From assembly GCF_029689925.1 (NCBI RefSeq), contig NZ_CP121445.1, forward strand, positions 2,907,001 to 2,971,000: a stretch of 64,000 nucleotides of DNA, read 5' to 3'. Position 1 is the stretch's first letter. The number at the start of each line of letters is the position of its first letter. A program made the position numbers and the translations under genes. This DNA is from Anaerocolumna sp. AGMB13025 (GTDB taxonomy: Bacteria; Bacillota; Clostridia; Lachnospirales; Lachnospiraceae). Positions 1 through 10,032 of the stretch are shown here, one piece after another. The notes beneath the pieces are model-generated. The model searched no databases. It saw only the letters and a program-made list of their open reading frames with translations, and was not told the origin of the DNA.

Positions 1-849
1 ACAGCAATGATGATTAAAGATGTACCTACTGCAGAAATTCCTTCCCTTCAAGGAAAAGAAGACTTCCATATTGATCCCCTTTTAGGAACTTACTACCTTG
101 ACCTTAACAATACGTTACCTCAGTTCTCAGATTCTAGGGTACGTCAAGCTTTAAGTCTTGCAATTGACAGAAACTATGTTGCCGAAACCTTAATGCAGAA
201 AACCTATACAGCAGCTCCTAACTTCATTGGTACCGGTGTTGTTGACTGGGATGGCAGTCCATTTATGGATAATGCTAACGGTGGAAAACCTTATATTGAT
301 CTTGGTGATTTCCAAGGCAACCTTGCAAAAGCAAAACAATTGTTAGCAGACGCAGGATATCCTGAAGGTAAAGGTTTCCCGGTTATTAATTACTCTATCA
401 ATGATTCTGGTTATCACAAAGTAGTAGCTCAGTATTTACAAAAGGCTTGGAAAGAACTTGGTATTACTATGAACGTTAACGTAGTTGAATGGGCTTCCTT
501 CACTCCTATGCGTCGTGCTGGTGACTATGAAGCAAGCCGTGATGGATGGTTATTTGACTATAATGATCCTTCCAATATGTTAGAATTAATGGTTAGTACA
601 AATGGTAATAACAATGCTAAGTACAGCAATCCTGACTATGATGCATTAATGGACAAAGCAGCCGCTGAAACAGATCCTAAGACTCGTTCCGATTTACTTC
701 ACCAGGCTGAAGATACTGTTATGAAAGATGCTGGCATTATTCCTATTGCTTATTATAATGACTTCTATCTGCAGAGCAGCAAGATTACTGGTTCCTGGCA
801 TTCTCCTTATGGATACTGGTACTTCCAGTATGCTGATATTGCAGAATAA
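1..849 (+). CDS. Peptide ABC transporter substrate-binding protein, C-terminal part (OppA-like)
   Basis: This is the end of an extracytoplasmic solute-binding protein of family 5 (SBP_bac_5), which captures oligopeptides for an Opp/Dpp-type importer. The frame is open to the left edge, so the gene begins outside the window; about 282 residues remain. Family signs are the segment SRVRQALSLAIDRNYVAE near the start, a later segment with LADAGYPEGKGFP, and a YWYFQYADIAE end. The complete OppA at 21917-23608 ends similarly (TADITE), so the two are paralogues. A terminator hairpin follows at 927-976, so this is probably the last gene of its unit. The ATG at position 7 is internal, not a start. Confidence 0.9.
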   Translation, partial: TAMMIKDVPTAEIPSLQGKEDFHIDPLLGTYYLDLNNTLPQFSDSRVRQALSLAIDRNYVAETLMQKTYTAAPNFIGTGVVDWDGSPFMDNANGGKPYIDLGDFQGNLAKAKQLLADAGYPEGKGFPVINYSINDSGYHKVVAQYLQKAWKELGITMNVNVVEWASFTPMRRAGDYEASRDGWLFDYNDPSNMLELMVSTNGNNNAKYSNPDYDALMDKAAAETDPKTRSDLLHQAEDTVMKDAGIIPIAYYNDFYLQSSKITGSWHSPYGYWYFQYADIAE

Positions 850-926
850 TAGTAATTTGCAACAGTATTCAATTTAATATTTTATTAAGGCTGAGGAGTC
901 AGGTTTAATAAAAATTATGATTTAAG

Positions 927-976
927 AAAGAGAGTTGATGATTTGCTGATATACAGCTATTATCAACTCTCTTTTT
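927..976 (+). terminator. Rho-independent terminator after the OppA-like gene
   Basis: An inverted repeat has a left arm AAAGAGAGTTGAT at 927-939 and a right arm ATCAACTCTCTTT ending at about 974. The right arm runs into a short T tract. It lies 78 bases after the stop codon at 849. Confidence 0.8.
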
Positions 977-1102
977 GTATAATAAAACATAATTAGTATA
1001 ATGAGATAAACCCGTAGGAGATGCATAAAATGTGTATCTGGAAGATTGTCACTTTCTGGTCTGGCGGCAGTATTAGAGTCTGACCGCTCAGGCAGGAAAT
1101 AT

Positions 1103-3838
1103 TTATTTCTTCCCTTTTTGCAGTTCTACCACCACAATAGGCATAAAGGATAAAACAAGGACTACGGACCACTGTGCAGCGTTTAAAGGTACTACCTTGA
1201 AAATAGCAGCTAAAGGTTCAAAGGAGATTACAATAATCTGTAAGAAGGAGCATACGATAAAGGACAGGATTAGCTGCATATTGGAGAAAAATCCAATTTT
1301 TGTTAAGGAATGTTCACTCCGCATATTAAAGGAGTGGAATAACTGAGAAAGGCTTAATACGGCAAAAGCCATGGTACGGCCAATATAAGGGGTAATATTG
1401 CCGGCTATTTCCACAGTAGTGCCATGCCTTAAAAGGGTATCGCTGATACTTTGGCTGTCATAAACCCGAATACCTATAATAAAGGCCAGTAAGGCCAAGA
1501 AACCAATAAGGATACCTTCAATTATAATCTTAAATACCAAACCGTCTGCAAACATGCCTTTATTCTGAGGTATTGGTTTTTTTCTCATAATATCCTTTGC
1601 AGCTGGTTCCATACCTAACGAGATGGCAGGAAGGGAGTCGGTAACTAAATTGACCCACAACAGCTGAACAGCTAACAAAGGAGATGGCAGACCTAATAGG
1701 ATAGCAGTAAATATGGTAATAATCTCTCCAATATTACAGGATAGGAGAAAGTGGATTGCTTTTTTGATATTATCATATATGCCCCGGCCTTCCTGAACGG
1801 CAGATACTATGGTTGCAAAATTATCATCGGTTAATATCATATCGGCAGCATTTTTTGCCACATCTGTTCCGGTAATACCCATAGCACATCCGATATCGGC
1901 AGCTTTTAAGGCAGGTGCATCATTAACACCATCACCGGTCATGGCTACGACTTCTCCTCTGGCCTGGAAGGCTTTTACAATACGGACCTTATGTTCCGGT
2001 GAAACTCTTGCAAATACACAATAGCGAGGAATCTGCTCAATAAGGGTATCTTGATTCATCTGACTTAATTCCTGACCGGTCATAGCGGAATCCTCGGCAG
2101 ACATGATACCTAGTTCCTTTGCTATAGCGCAGGCTGTGGATACGTGGTCACCGGTAATCATAACCGGCTTTATGCCTGCCATTTGGCAGGTTAATACTGC
2201 ATCTGCAACTTCTTCCCTTGGTGGATCGATCATACCAATTAAACCTACCAGAGTGAGTCCGGTTTCTAAAAAATTACAGATTTGCTCTGTGGTATTTCTG
2301 TCAGGAGCAGTATGATTGTGCAGTACTGTGGCAGAGCCAATATCCTTATAAGCAACTGCTAGGACTCTTAAGGCTCGTTCAGCCATATTCTCGTTTAACT
2401 TATTGACTGACTGCAGGTGGACTTTTGTGATGGGAACCTGCTTTCCATTTTGATAGATATAGGAGCATTTATTGATTAAGACATCAAAGGCCCCTTTTGT
2501 TATGCTTCTTATATTGCCCGAAGGATAATTATGTACGGTTGTCATCAGCTTTCTGGTTGAATCAAAGGGGATTTCAAAGATTCTAGGGTTCGTGCTGTCA
2601 AGTTTTGGCTTTAATAAATCAATATGGTAAGCTGCCATAATTAACGCTTTTTCCGTAGGTTCACCGGTAGCGGTAACCCCTGACCGTTTTCCTTTACCGG
2701 ATACCTGAAGGATGGAATCATTACAAAGAGAAGCCAGTGATAGTAAGAACTTACTGAACAGGCTGTCAGGCTGTTCTTTACCCTGATAGGAGGCTAATTC
2801 CGTTACTGTCATTTTGTTTTGGGTTAATGTACCGGTTTTATCGGAACAAATAACAGTAGCACTGCCAAGGGTTTCAACTGCAGGGAGCTTACGGATGACT
2901 GCATTTTTCTTAGCCATACGCTGGACACCTAAAGAGAGCATAATGGTTACAATTGCCGGAAGACCTTCCGGAATCGCAGCAACCGCCAGACTGACAGAGG
3001 TCATGAACATATCAAAAACAGGGCGGCTTTTTAGTATTCCTAAGAGAAAAATAACGACACAGATTAGTAAAGCTGCTATCCCCAGGGCTTTTCCCGTTCC
3101 TGCCAGCCGTTTTTGAAGAGGAGTCATAGGTGTTTCGTCCTCCATAATTAACCGGGCAATATGACCGACTTCTGTATTCATACCGGTTGCGGTAACCACT
3201 GCGGTTCCTCTGCCATAAGTTACCACTCCGGTTGCCATAACCATGTTATGGCGGTCAGCTAAAAGAGTATCTTCCTTTAATACGAGATCTGCTTCTTTTT
3301 CAACGGGATGGGATTCACCTGTTAAAGAGGCTTCTTCAATCCGCAGGTTTACAGCGGTTAATAATCTGGCATCTGCCGGTACAAAATGTCCGGTTTCCAG
3401 ATAGACGATATCACCAGGTACTAAATCTTTCGCATCGACAGATATAATTTCGTGGTCCCGTAAGACCTGGGCAGATGGTGCAGACATTTTCTGTAAGGCT
3501 TCCAGGGATTTTTCTGCTTTGGTTTCCTGCATGACACCCAGAATCGCATTTAAAGTAATGATTAACATGATTATGATTGGATCAACGAAATCCAGGTTTC
3601 CGTGTAACAGGGAAACGAGGAAAGACACCAAGGCTGCACAGATTAAAGTAATAATCATAAAGTCTTTAAATTGACTGAAAAACTTTATTAATACACTCTT
3701 TTTCTTTTTTGAGTCTAATATATTAAGTCCATATTTTTTTTGCCTTTTTATTACGTCCTTTTTAGATAAACCCTCTGTTTGTGAGCTCTCCAGTAGTTTT
3801 AAGGTTTCCTCTTTTGTGATATTATGCCAGTTCATCAT
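1103..3838 (-). CDS. Cation-transporting P-type ATPase (Ca2+ type, P2A)
   Basis: An ATP-driven membrane pump, probably exporting Ca2+, of 911 residues, which is full family length. Visible landmarks are the actuator TGES at residues 173-176, the M4 motif IPEGLP around 289-294, the phosphorylation motif DKTGT with Asp333, and MTGDGVNDAPAL in the hinge. The membrane segment LLWVNLVTDSLPAISLG resembles the cation-binding M6 of SERCA/PMR1-type pumps. An N-terminal cation-ATPase domain is present. Two adjacent ATG codons are possible starts; the GGGGG ribosome site at 3844-3848 fits the second (3835) slightly better by spacing. Ca2+ specificity is inferred from motifs only; Mn2+ is an alternative. 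Confidence 0.92.
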   Translation of the reverse strand: MMNWHNITKEETLKLLESSQTEGLSKKDVIKRQKKYGLNILDSKKKKSVLIKFFSQFKDFMIITLICAALVSFLVSLLHGNLDFVDPIIIMLIITLNAILGVMQETKAEKSLEALQKMSAPSAQVLRDHEIISVDAKDLVPGDIVYLETGHFVPADARLLTAVNLRIEEASLTGESHPVEKEADLVLKEDTLLADRHNMVMATGVVTYGRGTAVVTATGMNTEVGHIARLIMEDETPMTPLQKRLAGTGKALGIAALLICVVIFLLGILKSRPVFDMFMTSVSLAVAAIPEGLPAIVTIMLSLGVQRMAKKNAVIRKLPAVETLGSATVICSDKTGTLTQNKMTVTELASYQGKEQPDSLFSKFLLSLASLCNDSILQVSGKGKRSGVTATGEPTEKALIMAAYHIDLLKPKLDSTNPRIFEIPFDSTRKLMTTVHNYPSGNIRSITKGAFDVLINKCSYIYQNGKQVPITKVHLQSVNKLNENMAERALRVLAVAYKDIGSATVLHNHTAPDRNTTEQICNFLETGLTLVGLIGMIDPPREEVADAVLTCQMAGIKPVMITGDHVSTACAIAKELGIMSAEDSAMTGQELSQMNQDTLIEQIPRYCVFARVSPEHKVRIVKAFQARGEVVAMTGDGVNDAPALKAADIGCAMGITGTDVAKNAADMILTDDNFATIVSAVQEGRGIYDNIKKAIHFLLSCNIGEIITIFTAILLGLPSPLLAVQLLWVNLVTDSLPAISLGMEPAAKDIMRKKPIPQNKGMFADGLVFKIIIEGILIGFLALLAFIIGIRVYDSQSISDTLLRHGTTVEIAGNITPYIGRTMAFAVLSLSQLFHSFNMRSEHSLTKIGFFSNMQLILSFIVCSFLQIIVISFEPLAAIFKVVPLNAAQWSVVLVLSFMPIVVVELQKGKK

Positions 3839-3912
3839 ATAAACCCCCGTGTTAAGTCAATATTTTTTTCAGTATGTCTTAGCTAATTATATGAGGCATG
3901 TGCAAAAACAAT

Positions 3913-4497
3913 TCACTTGTCTTTCCTTACATGAACAAGCAGAGATAATCCGATAAATACAACGAAAGGCAATATAACGTCCTTATAACGGGTATAATAA
4001 CCACCGACAATATCCCAGTTTTCACGCAGATAATAACCAAGACCTATTAATATGGTATTCCAGATGGTAATTCCTGCAAAAGAGGAGATAAGATAAGATA
4101 TGAAACTCTGCCCTGCGGCACCGGCTATAAATGCAATATAGGTGCGGCAGATAGGAATTAAGCGTCCGAAACACACAGCCAGGTCACCGTATTGTTTAAA
4201 TTTAGCCTGGGAGGAGAGAATTCCTTTTTCAGCCTTTGGGAATTTACTGATTAAGCGGTTTATTAATGCACCGCCTCCCAGGCGGCCAATCAGATAGCAG
4301 AAGCTGGTACCGATCAGACCTGCCAGAACACTAAGGGACAGTATGGTTAAAAAATTAATATGCTGTAAGGAAGCCACGGCACCAGAAAAAGGAAGTACAA
4401 TTTCACTGGATAAGGGAAAACAGGCATATTCAATTAAAATAATTAGAAACATTGCTAATAAGCCATATTCATTAATTAAGTTGGTAAAAAAGCTCAT
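3913..4497 (-). CDS. DedA family membrane protein
   Basis: A DedA/SNARE-associated (VTT) inner-membrane protein of 194 residues, a family linked to lipid flipping and membrane homeostasis. It has four to five hydrophobic segments and the family pattern F..RLIPICRTYIAFIAG around the middle. An upstream in-frame start at 4536 is possible, but ATG 4497 has AGGAG at the right distance, so I chose it. It is transcribed in the same direction as the P-type ATPase, with about 75 bases between them, so the two may be co-transcribed. The exact substrate is unknown. Confidence 0.88.
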   Translation of the reverse strand: MSFFTNLINEYGLLAMFLIILIEYACFPLSSEIVLPFSGAVASLQHINFLTILSLSVLAGLIGTSFCYLIGRLGGGALINRLISKFPKAEKGILSSQAKFKQYGDLAVCFGRLIPICRTYIAFIAGAAGQSFISYLISSFAGITIWNTILIGLGYYLRENWDIVGGYYTRYKDVILPFVVFIGLSLLVHVRKDK

Positions 4498-4564
4498 TTC
4501 AACTCCTAAAGCCAAATTTATACAATATATTAGCAATAAAGTTTAAACATGATTAACTTTGGTA

Positions 4565-4594
4565 TTAACAAATCCTTGAAAGAATGGTATAATT
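4565..4594 (+). promoter_or_regulatory. Promoter for the ABC exporter operon
   Basis: TTAACA at 4565-4570 and TATAAT at 4589-4594 are separated by 18 bases, a good sigma-A match. It lies inside a possible longer reading of the next gene from 4549, which argues for the start at 4651. Confidence 0.65.
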
Positions 4595-4650
4595 TATGGC
4601 AATTGGGTTTTTATCTGATTAATAATATAAGAATACTTATTGAGGTGTAC

Positions 4651-6432
4651 ATGATGAAGCAGCTTACGAGGTTTTTAAAGCCATATACGAAACTTTTGAT
4701 TATAGGTCCTAGTTTTAAGCTTTTTGAAGCAATTCTGGAATTGTTTCTGCCTTATTTCATGTCAAAAGTGATTGACGTTGGAGTTGCCGGCAGGGATAAG
4801 AGATATATTCTTATGATGGGTGGTGTTATGCTTGGCACTGCTATTATTGGAATTATATGTGCCTTAATCTGTCAGTACAGTGCGTCTTTAGTGTCTCAGG
4901 GAGTTGGAACCGATATCAGGAATGCCATGTTTAAACATATTGGAACATTGTCTAATACCGAACTGGACCAATTTGGGACAGCATCATTAATAAACCGTAT
5001 TACCAACGACATCAACCAGGTACAGCTTGCAGTGGCAATGTTGATCCGCCTTGTCATCCGTGCACCATTTTTGTGTATTGGTGGTTTGGTTATGGCCTTT
5101 GTCCTGGATGTAAAACTGTCGGTTATTATGGTTATTGTCTTACCTGTTTTTGTTCTCATACTTTTTCTTACCATGATGAAGACGGTTCCTTTATACCGGG
5201 CAGTTCAGAATAAATTAGATCAGATTGCCCTGGTACTTCGGGAGAATTTAAACGGAGTCCGGGTTATCCGTGCTTTTGCAAGAACAGATTATGAAAGTAA
5301 ACGATTTGGAAAGCGTAACAGAGAATATTCTGATAATGCAATTTTAGTAGGAAAGGTTTCTGCGCTGTTAAATCCTTTAACCAGCCTGGTTATGAATTTA
5401 GCCATCGGTGCTATCATCTGGTTTGGCGGTATCCGGGTTAATGCAGGCAATATGGCTACCGGAGAAGTAATTGCATTTATCGGATATGTAACCCAGATTC
5501 TGGCTGCATTGATTGTCATTTCAAATCTTGTAGTTATATTTACAAAAGCGTATGCTTCTGCCGGCCGGGTTATTGAAGTGTTTGAAACCAAAGCAAGTAT
5601 AGTAAGTACAAAAGATGGGATGGATTCAGAAAAGGCAGAGGAAGCTTTCAGTGATATCATTGTTGAATTTAAAGATGTATCCATGTCCTATAAAGCGCAT
5701 ATAAATAAAGAGAAGGAACTTTTAGATGCTTCGGATAACAGCCCTGATATCGGACCTATAACTTTTCGGGTAAAACGTGGTGAAACCATAGGTATTATCG
5801 GAGGAACAGGTTCCGGTAAAACCAGTGTTATTAACTTAATACCCAGGTTCTATGATGTAAGCAGTGGAAGTGTGCTGGTAGACGGAGTAGATGTAAGAGA
5901 TTATCCGCTTCAAACTTTAAGAAATAAAATCGGTATCGTTCCGCAAAAGTCAGTATTGTTTTCCGGTACCATCTCTGAGAATATCAGGTGGGGGAAAATT
6001 GATGCCACAGAAGAAGAAGTTCGTAATGCGGCAAAAATTGCACAAGCGGATGAGTTTATTAAAGAAATCCCAGACGGGTATGAAACCAGGATATTACGGG
6101 GCGGCGTTAATGTGTCCGGTGGGCAGAGACAGCGAATCACCATAGCCAGGGCACTGGTCAGAAGACCGGATATTCTCATATTAGATGACAGCTTTAATGC
6201 CCTGGATTTTGCAACGGATGCCGCACTCAGAAAAGCCATTAAACGAAACACAGGGGAGATGACTACTTTTATAGTATCCCAGAGAGCCAGTACCATAAAA
6301 AATGCAGATCAGATCCTTGTTATGAACGAAGGCGAGATTGCAGGTATCGGAAAACATGAGGAACTGCTAATGAACTGTGAAGTATACAAAGAAATCTGTC
6401 AGTCACAGGAAATGCAGAAATCGGAAGGATAA
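4651..6432 (+). CDS. ABC exporter half-transporter with a degenerate ATP site
   Basis: A membrane domain of six helices fused to an ATPase, 593-594 residues, of the multidrug/lipid exporter class. Walker A GGTGSGKT lies near residue 385 and the signature SGGQRQR near 490. Walker B reads LILDD, so the catalytic glutamate is replaced by aspartate, and the H-loop reads SQR instead of HR. Such a degenerate site is known from heterodimeric exporters such as TM287/288 and BmrCD; its partner is the next gene, 15 bases away. The start is ATG 4651 or 4654 after GAGGTG (4642-4647). An earlier in-frame ATG at 4549 would place the promoter inside the gene. The substrate is unknown. Confidence 0.9.
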   Translation: MMKQLTRFLKPYTKLLIIGPSFKLFEAILELFLPYFMSKVIDVGVAGRDKRYILMMGGVMLGTAIIGIICALICQYSASLVSQGVGTDIRNAMFKHIGTLSNTELDQFGTASLINRITNDINQVQLAVAMLIRLVIRAPFLCIGGLVMAFVLDVKLSVIMVIVLPVFVLILFLTMMKTVPLYRAVQNKLDQIALVLRENLNGVRVIRAFARTDYESKRFGKRNREYSDNAILVGKVSALLNPLTSLVMNLAIGAIIWFGGIRVNAGNMATGEVIAFIGYVTQILAALIVISNLVVIFTKAYASAGRVIEVFETKASIVSTKDGMDSEKAEEAFSDIIVEFKDVSMSYKAHINKEKELLDASDNSPDIGPITFRVKRGETIGIIGGTGSGKTSVINLIPRFYDVSSGSVLVDGVDVRDYPLQTLRNKIGIVPQKSVLFSGTISENIRWGKIDATEEEVRNAAKIAQADEFIKEIPDGYETRILRGGVNVSGGQRQRITIARALVRRPDILILDDSFNALDFATDAALRKAIKRNTGEMTTFIVSQRASTIKNADQILVMNEGEIAGIGKHEELLMNCEVYKEICQSQEMQKSEG

Positions 6433-6447
6433 GAAAAGGAGCATACC

Positions 6448-8181
6448 ATGAAAAAATCTCTATTAAGACGGCTATGGGGCTATGTGGGCAGATATAAAGC
6501 CCTTTTAACAGTTGTATTTATTTTTGCTTTATTGGGTAATACCATATCTATATTTACACCCCTTCTTACCGGACATGCAATCGATAAGATAGTAGGTGTC
6601 AGCCAGGTGGATTTTAAAGGGTTAATTCATATAATAATACAATTATTGGTGCTTTTTCTGGTAAGCAGTGTATTCCAGTGGCTTATGTCTTATGTAAGCA
6701 GCATTGTTTCCTATAACACCATTCATGATATCCGTAAGGAAGCCTTTGAAAAATTGAATACACTTCCCTTAAAATACTTTGACGGCAATGCCCATGGGGA
6801 CATCATAAGCAGACTGACCAATGATATTGATGCAATCTCGGATGGTCTGTTACAAGGTATCACACAGGTTATGTCGGCAGTCGTTATCATAGCGGGATGT
6901 TTTATCTTTATGTTAACAATCAGTCCCATCATAACCCTGGCAGTTGTATTAATTACACCGCTGTGCTTTTTTATCGCCTCTTTCATAGCCAAGCATTCTA
7001 AAAGGATGTTTGCAGAACAATCAAAGACCGTTGGGGAACTAAACGGATATGTGGAAGAGATTATTGGAAACCAGAAAATTGTAAATGCCTTTGGATATGA
7101 AGAAGAATCTCTGAAACACTTTAATGAAATCAATAACAGACTGTATAAGGCTGGTCAAAAAGCCCAATGGTATTCCTCCCTGACCAATCCGACCACCAGG
7201 CTAATTAATAATATAGCTTATGTATCCGTAACGGTAATCGGTGGTTTTTTAGCTGTGGCAGGCAGATTATCCGTTGGTAATATTGCAAGCTTTTTAACTT
7301 ATTCCAACCAGTTTGCAAAACCAATTAATGAAATTACCGCCATAGCTTCACAGATACAGTCAGCCTTTGCCTCAGCAGAACGAATTTTCTTTCTGTTAGA
7401 CTTAAGTGAGGATACCCCTGTATTAAAACCGGAGGAATCTTTACTGGATTGTGAAGGAAAGGTTAGTTTTAAGCAGGTCAGTTTTTCCTACCGGGAAGAA
7501 GTGCCGCTTATCAGAAATCTTAATTTAGAGGTGGACAAGGGGAATATGATTGCAATCGTAGGCCCAACCGGTTCTGGAAAAACTACTCTGGTGAATCTTT
7601 TAATGCGTTTTTATGATGTTAATTCCGGAGAAATCAGTATAGACGGAAAAGATATATATCATATCAACAGAGATAAGCTCCGTAGGACCATTGGTATGGT
7701 ATTGCAGGAGAGCTGGTTATTTTCCGGTACAGTTGCCGAGAATATCGCTTACGGAAAACCGGAAGCCACCAGAGAAGAAATTGTTAGCGCTGCCAAAGCT
7801 GCCAGGGCACACAGCTTTATAAAGCGTCTTCCAAACGGTTATGATACCAGAATAGAGGAAGACGGGGGTAATTTATCCCAGGGACAGAAACAGTTATTAA
7901 CAATAGCCCGTGTCATGATTATTGATCCGCCTATGCTGATTTTAGATGAAGCTACCAGCAGCATTGATACCAGAACTGAAATTAATATTCAAAAGGCATT
8001 TAACAAAATGATGGAGGGCAGGACCAGTTTTGTAATAGCTCACCGTTTGTCTACAATAAAAGAAGCAGATACCATATTGGTTTTACAGCATGGGGATATT
8101 GTTGAACAGGGCAGTCATGAAGAACTGCTTAAGAGGAAAGGTTTTTATTATACACTTTATAACAGTCAATTTGCAGTTTAA
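6448..8181 (+). CDS. ABC exporter half-transporter with canonical catalytic residues (partner)
   Basis: The second half of a heterodimeric exporter, 577 residues, with an N-terminal six-helix domain and a C-terminal ATPase. Walker A GPTGSGKT lies near residue 373, Walker B LILDEATSSID near 498, and the H-loop IAHRLST near 532, all canonical. The signature reads LSQGQ rather than LSGGQ. In heterodimeric exporters this pairs with the partner's altered Walker B to form the non-hydrolysing site, so the two genes complement each other exactly. The RBS is AAGGAG, and the gene is tightly coupled to the upstream gene. It probably exports drugs or lipids; the substrate cannot be read from sequence. 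Confidence 0.92.
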   Translation: MKKSLLRRLWGYVGRYKALLTVVFIFALLGNTISIFTPLLTGHAIDKIVGVSQVDFKGLIHIIIQLLVLFLVSSVFQWLMSYVSSIVSYNTIHDIRKEAFEKLNTLPLKYFDGNAHGDIISRLTNDIDAISDGLLQGITQVMSAVVIIAGCFIFMLTISPIITLAVVLITPLCFFIASFIAKHSKRMFAEQSKTVGELNGYVEEIIGNQKIVNAFGYEEESLKHFNEINNRLYKAGQKAQWYSSLTNPTTRLINNIAYVSVTVIGGFLAVAGRLSVGNIASFLTYSNQFAKPINEITAIASQIQSAFASAERIFFLLDLSEDTPVLKPEESLLDCEGKVSFKQVSFSYREEVPLIRNLNLEVDKGNMIAIVGPTGSGKTTLVNLLMRFYDVNSGEISIDGKDIYHINRDKLRRTIGMVLQESWLFSGTVAENIAYGKPEATREEIVSAAKAARAHSFIKRLPNGYDTRIEEDGGNLSQGQKQLLTIARVMIIDPPMLILDEATSSIDTRTEINIQKAFNKMMEGRTSFVIAHRLSTIKEADTILVLQHGDIVEQGSHEELLKRKGFYYTLYNSQFAV

Positions 8182-8255
8182 TAGTTTTGAAATAGTTTTG
8201 ACATAAGAATGGCACAAAGGTCATTTATGTTAAGACTACCTGATTGGATGATATT

Positions 8256-8290
8256 ATTTACCATTATTTGGATGCTAAATAATGGTAAAT
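8256..8290. repeat. Perfect 14-bp inverted repeat upstream of the L,D-transpeptidase
   Basis: The arms ATTTACCATTATTT (8256-8269) and AAATAATGGTAAAT (8277-8290) are exactly complementary, with a 7-base loop. No T tract follows directly. It may be a weak terminator of the ABC operon or an operator for the next gene, which starts 45 bases downstream. A TTGACA at 8198-8203 lies upstream without a good -10. Confidence 0.6.
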
Positions 8291-8334
8291 TTAATGATCA
8301 TAAATTTTAAAATCTTTAGTATGAGGAGTAAAGA

Positions 8335-10032
8335 ATGACTAGGTTTGTGACTAAACGCAAATTACGAAAGATGATTATCCTATGTATCGGCTGCCTGTTT
8401 CTTAGTCTTTTTATTATGAAGTTGCCAACATCTGCGAAAGCTTCCTCACCTTACTACATAAAGGTGAATAAGCAGCAGAATTGTGTGACCGTGTATGGAA
8501 AAGATAAAGAGGGTAAATATACAGTACCTGTAAAAGCAATGACTTGTTCTACCGGTCCGGATACGCCGCTTGGTACATATAATACACTTGAGAAATACAG
8601 GTGGAAGTTATTAATGGGAGATGTGTGGGGACAATATTCTACAAGAATAGTTAAAGGTATTTTGTTTCATTCGGTTTGGTACTACAAAATGGATGAAACG
8701 ACTCTTTCATCCACCCAGTATAATAAATTAGGTACTTCAGCCTCCCACGGCTGTATCAGACTTACAGTAGAAGATGTGAAATGGATTTATGACAACTGCC
8801 CCCTTGGGACAACCGTTGAAATCTATAATGCTAAAGAACCCGGTCCCCTTGGAAAACCGGAAACTATTAAGCTTCCTGCCGGTACAGGCTGGGATCCTAC
8901 AGATCCTAGCAGTAAAAACCCTTTTAAGGACAAAACCCCAAGCTTTAACGGCGCAGTAAATAAATCGGTTGCCTGGGGAGTAAAAACAAACCTACTGTCC
9001 GGTGTAAAAGCGGCTTCTACTACCGGAACTGACATTACCGAAAAGATTAAAGTAGAAGGTAGCCTGGATGTTTATCAAGCAGGAAAATATAAGATAAAGT
9101 ATATGGTCACCGATCAAATTGGTAGAACTGCGGAAAAGACAGTAATTTATACAGTAAACCAGTGTAAGGAAAAGCCAAAGCTTGTAGGCGTAGCTGACAG
9201 TAGTATTGGAGCAGATACCGTAGTAGACCGGGCATATGCTTTAGAGGGTGTAACTGCATATCTGTCTACGAAGAAGCTTTCTGCTAAAGATATCAAAGTT
9301 AAGATAACAAAAGGAAAAGAGGATTCCTATGTTATTAATTATTCCATTAAAGCAGAAAACAAATTAACCGGTACCGCGAAAGCAGTTGTTCATATTGACA
9401 CGACACCACCGGTATTGGAAGGTATTTATTATAGGGAATTAACATTGAAGCAGCTTCAGGCCGGCAGTGCGGAAATTAAGAAATTGGCATTAAAGGATGT
9501 TAAAGTAAAAGATGATTATTCCAAGCTGACACCGGATAAAGTTAAGGTAACGGTGAAAGCAAAAGATGATTATGCTTATACGGTAACCTATAAGGCAGCT
9601 GATGAAGTTGGTAATGTCACCAGTGAAACCGTACAATTTACTTATTTTGCAGGAGCCAGGATAGACGGAATTTATAATCATTATGGGATTCCTGCCGGTA
9701 CAGATATTACAGAAGAGTTCGTTAAACAGGGAGTTACGGCTATCAATAGCGACAGTGAGGAATGTACGGATAAAATTACTGTTAAGATAAGCACTGGAGA
9801 TAATGTATTATATAAAGTTATTTACTCCATAGAAGACAATGATGGTAAGATAATTTCCATTACGGCTTATTTTACAGCAGATGGTGAACCGGTAGAACCT
9901 GATCCGAGTACGAAATCTGCTGATGATAAATCCGGTAACACAGATAAGGCAGGTAATAAAGATAATTCAGGTGATACTTCTGATCAGACTGGTACCACTG
10001 ATCAGACGGATACGACGGATGGGGCAAATTAA
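8335..10032 (+). CDS. Exported L,D-transpeptidase (YkuD) with Ig-like repeats
   Basis: A secreted cell-wall enzyme of 565 residues that would make or remodel 3-3 peptidoglycan cross-links. An N-terminal membrane/signal segment (about residues 13-33) is followed by a YkuD domain at about 40-170. The catalytic motif SHGCIR has His138, Gly139, Cys140 and Arg142, and an upstream His112 is present. Residues 210-530 hold several beta-rich, Ig-like repeats of the kind seen in surface proteins. The last 40 residues are a Gly/Asp/Thr-rich linker with no sorting motif. The gene stands alone, and its RBS is GAGGAG. The role is confident; the physiological partner is not known. Confidence 0.88.
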   Translation: MTRFVTKRKLRKMIILCIGCLFLSLFIMKLPTSAKASSPYYIKVNKQQNCVTVYGKDKEGKYTVPVKAMTCSTGPDTPLGTYNTLEKYRWKLLMGDVWGQYSTRIVKGILFHSVWYYKMDETTLSSTQYNKLGTSASHGCIRLTVEDVKWIYDNCPLGTTVEIYNAKEPGPLGKPETIKLPAGTGWDPTDPSSKNPFKDKTPSFNGAVNKSVAWGVKTNLLSGVKAASTTGTDITEKIKVEGSLDVYQAGKYKIKYMVTDQIGRTAEKTVIYTVNQCKEKPKLVGVADSSIGADTVVDRAYALEGVTAYLSTKKLSAKDIKVKITKGKEDSYVINYSIKAENKLTGTAKAVVHIDTTPPVLEGIYYRELTLKQLQAGSAEIKKLALKDVKVKDDYSKLTPDKVKVTVKAKDDYAYTVTYKAADEVGNVTSETVQFTYFAGARIDGIYNHYGIPAGTDITEEFVKQGVTAINSDSEECTDKITVKISTGDNVLYKVIYSIEDNDGKIISITAYFTADGEPVEPDPSTKSADDKSGNTDKAGNKDNSGDTSDQTGTTDQTDTTDGAN

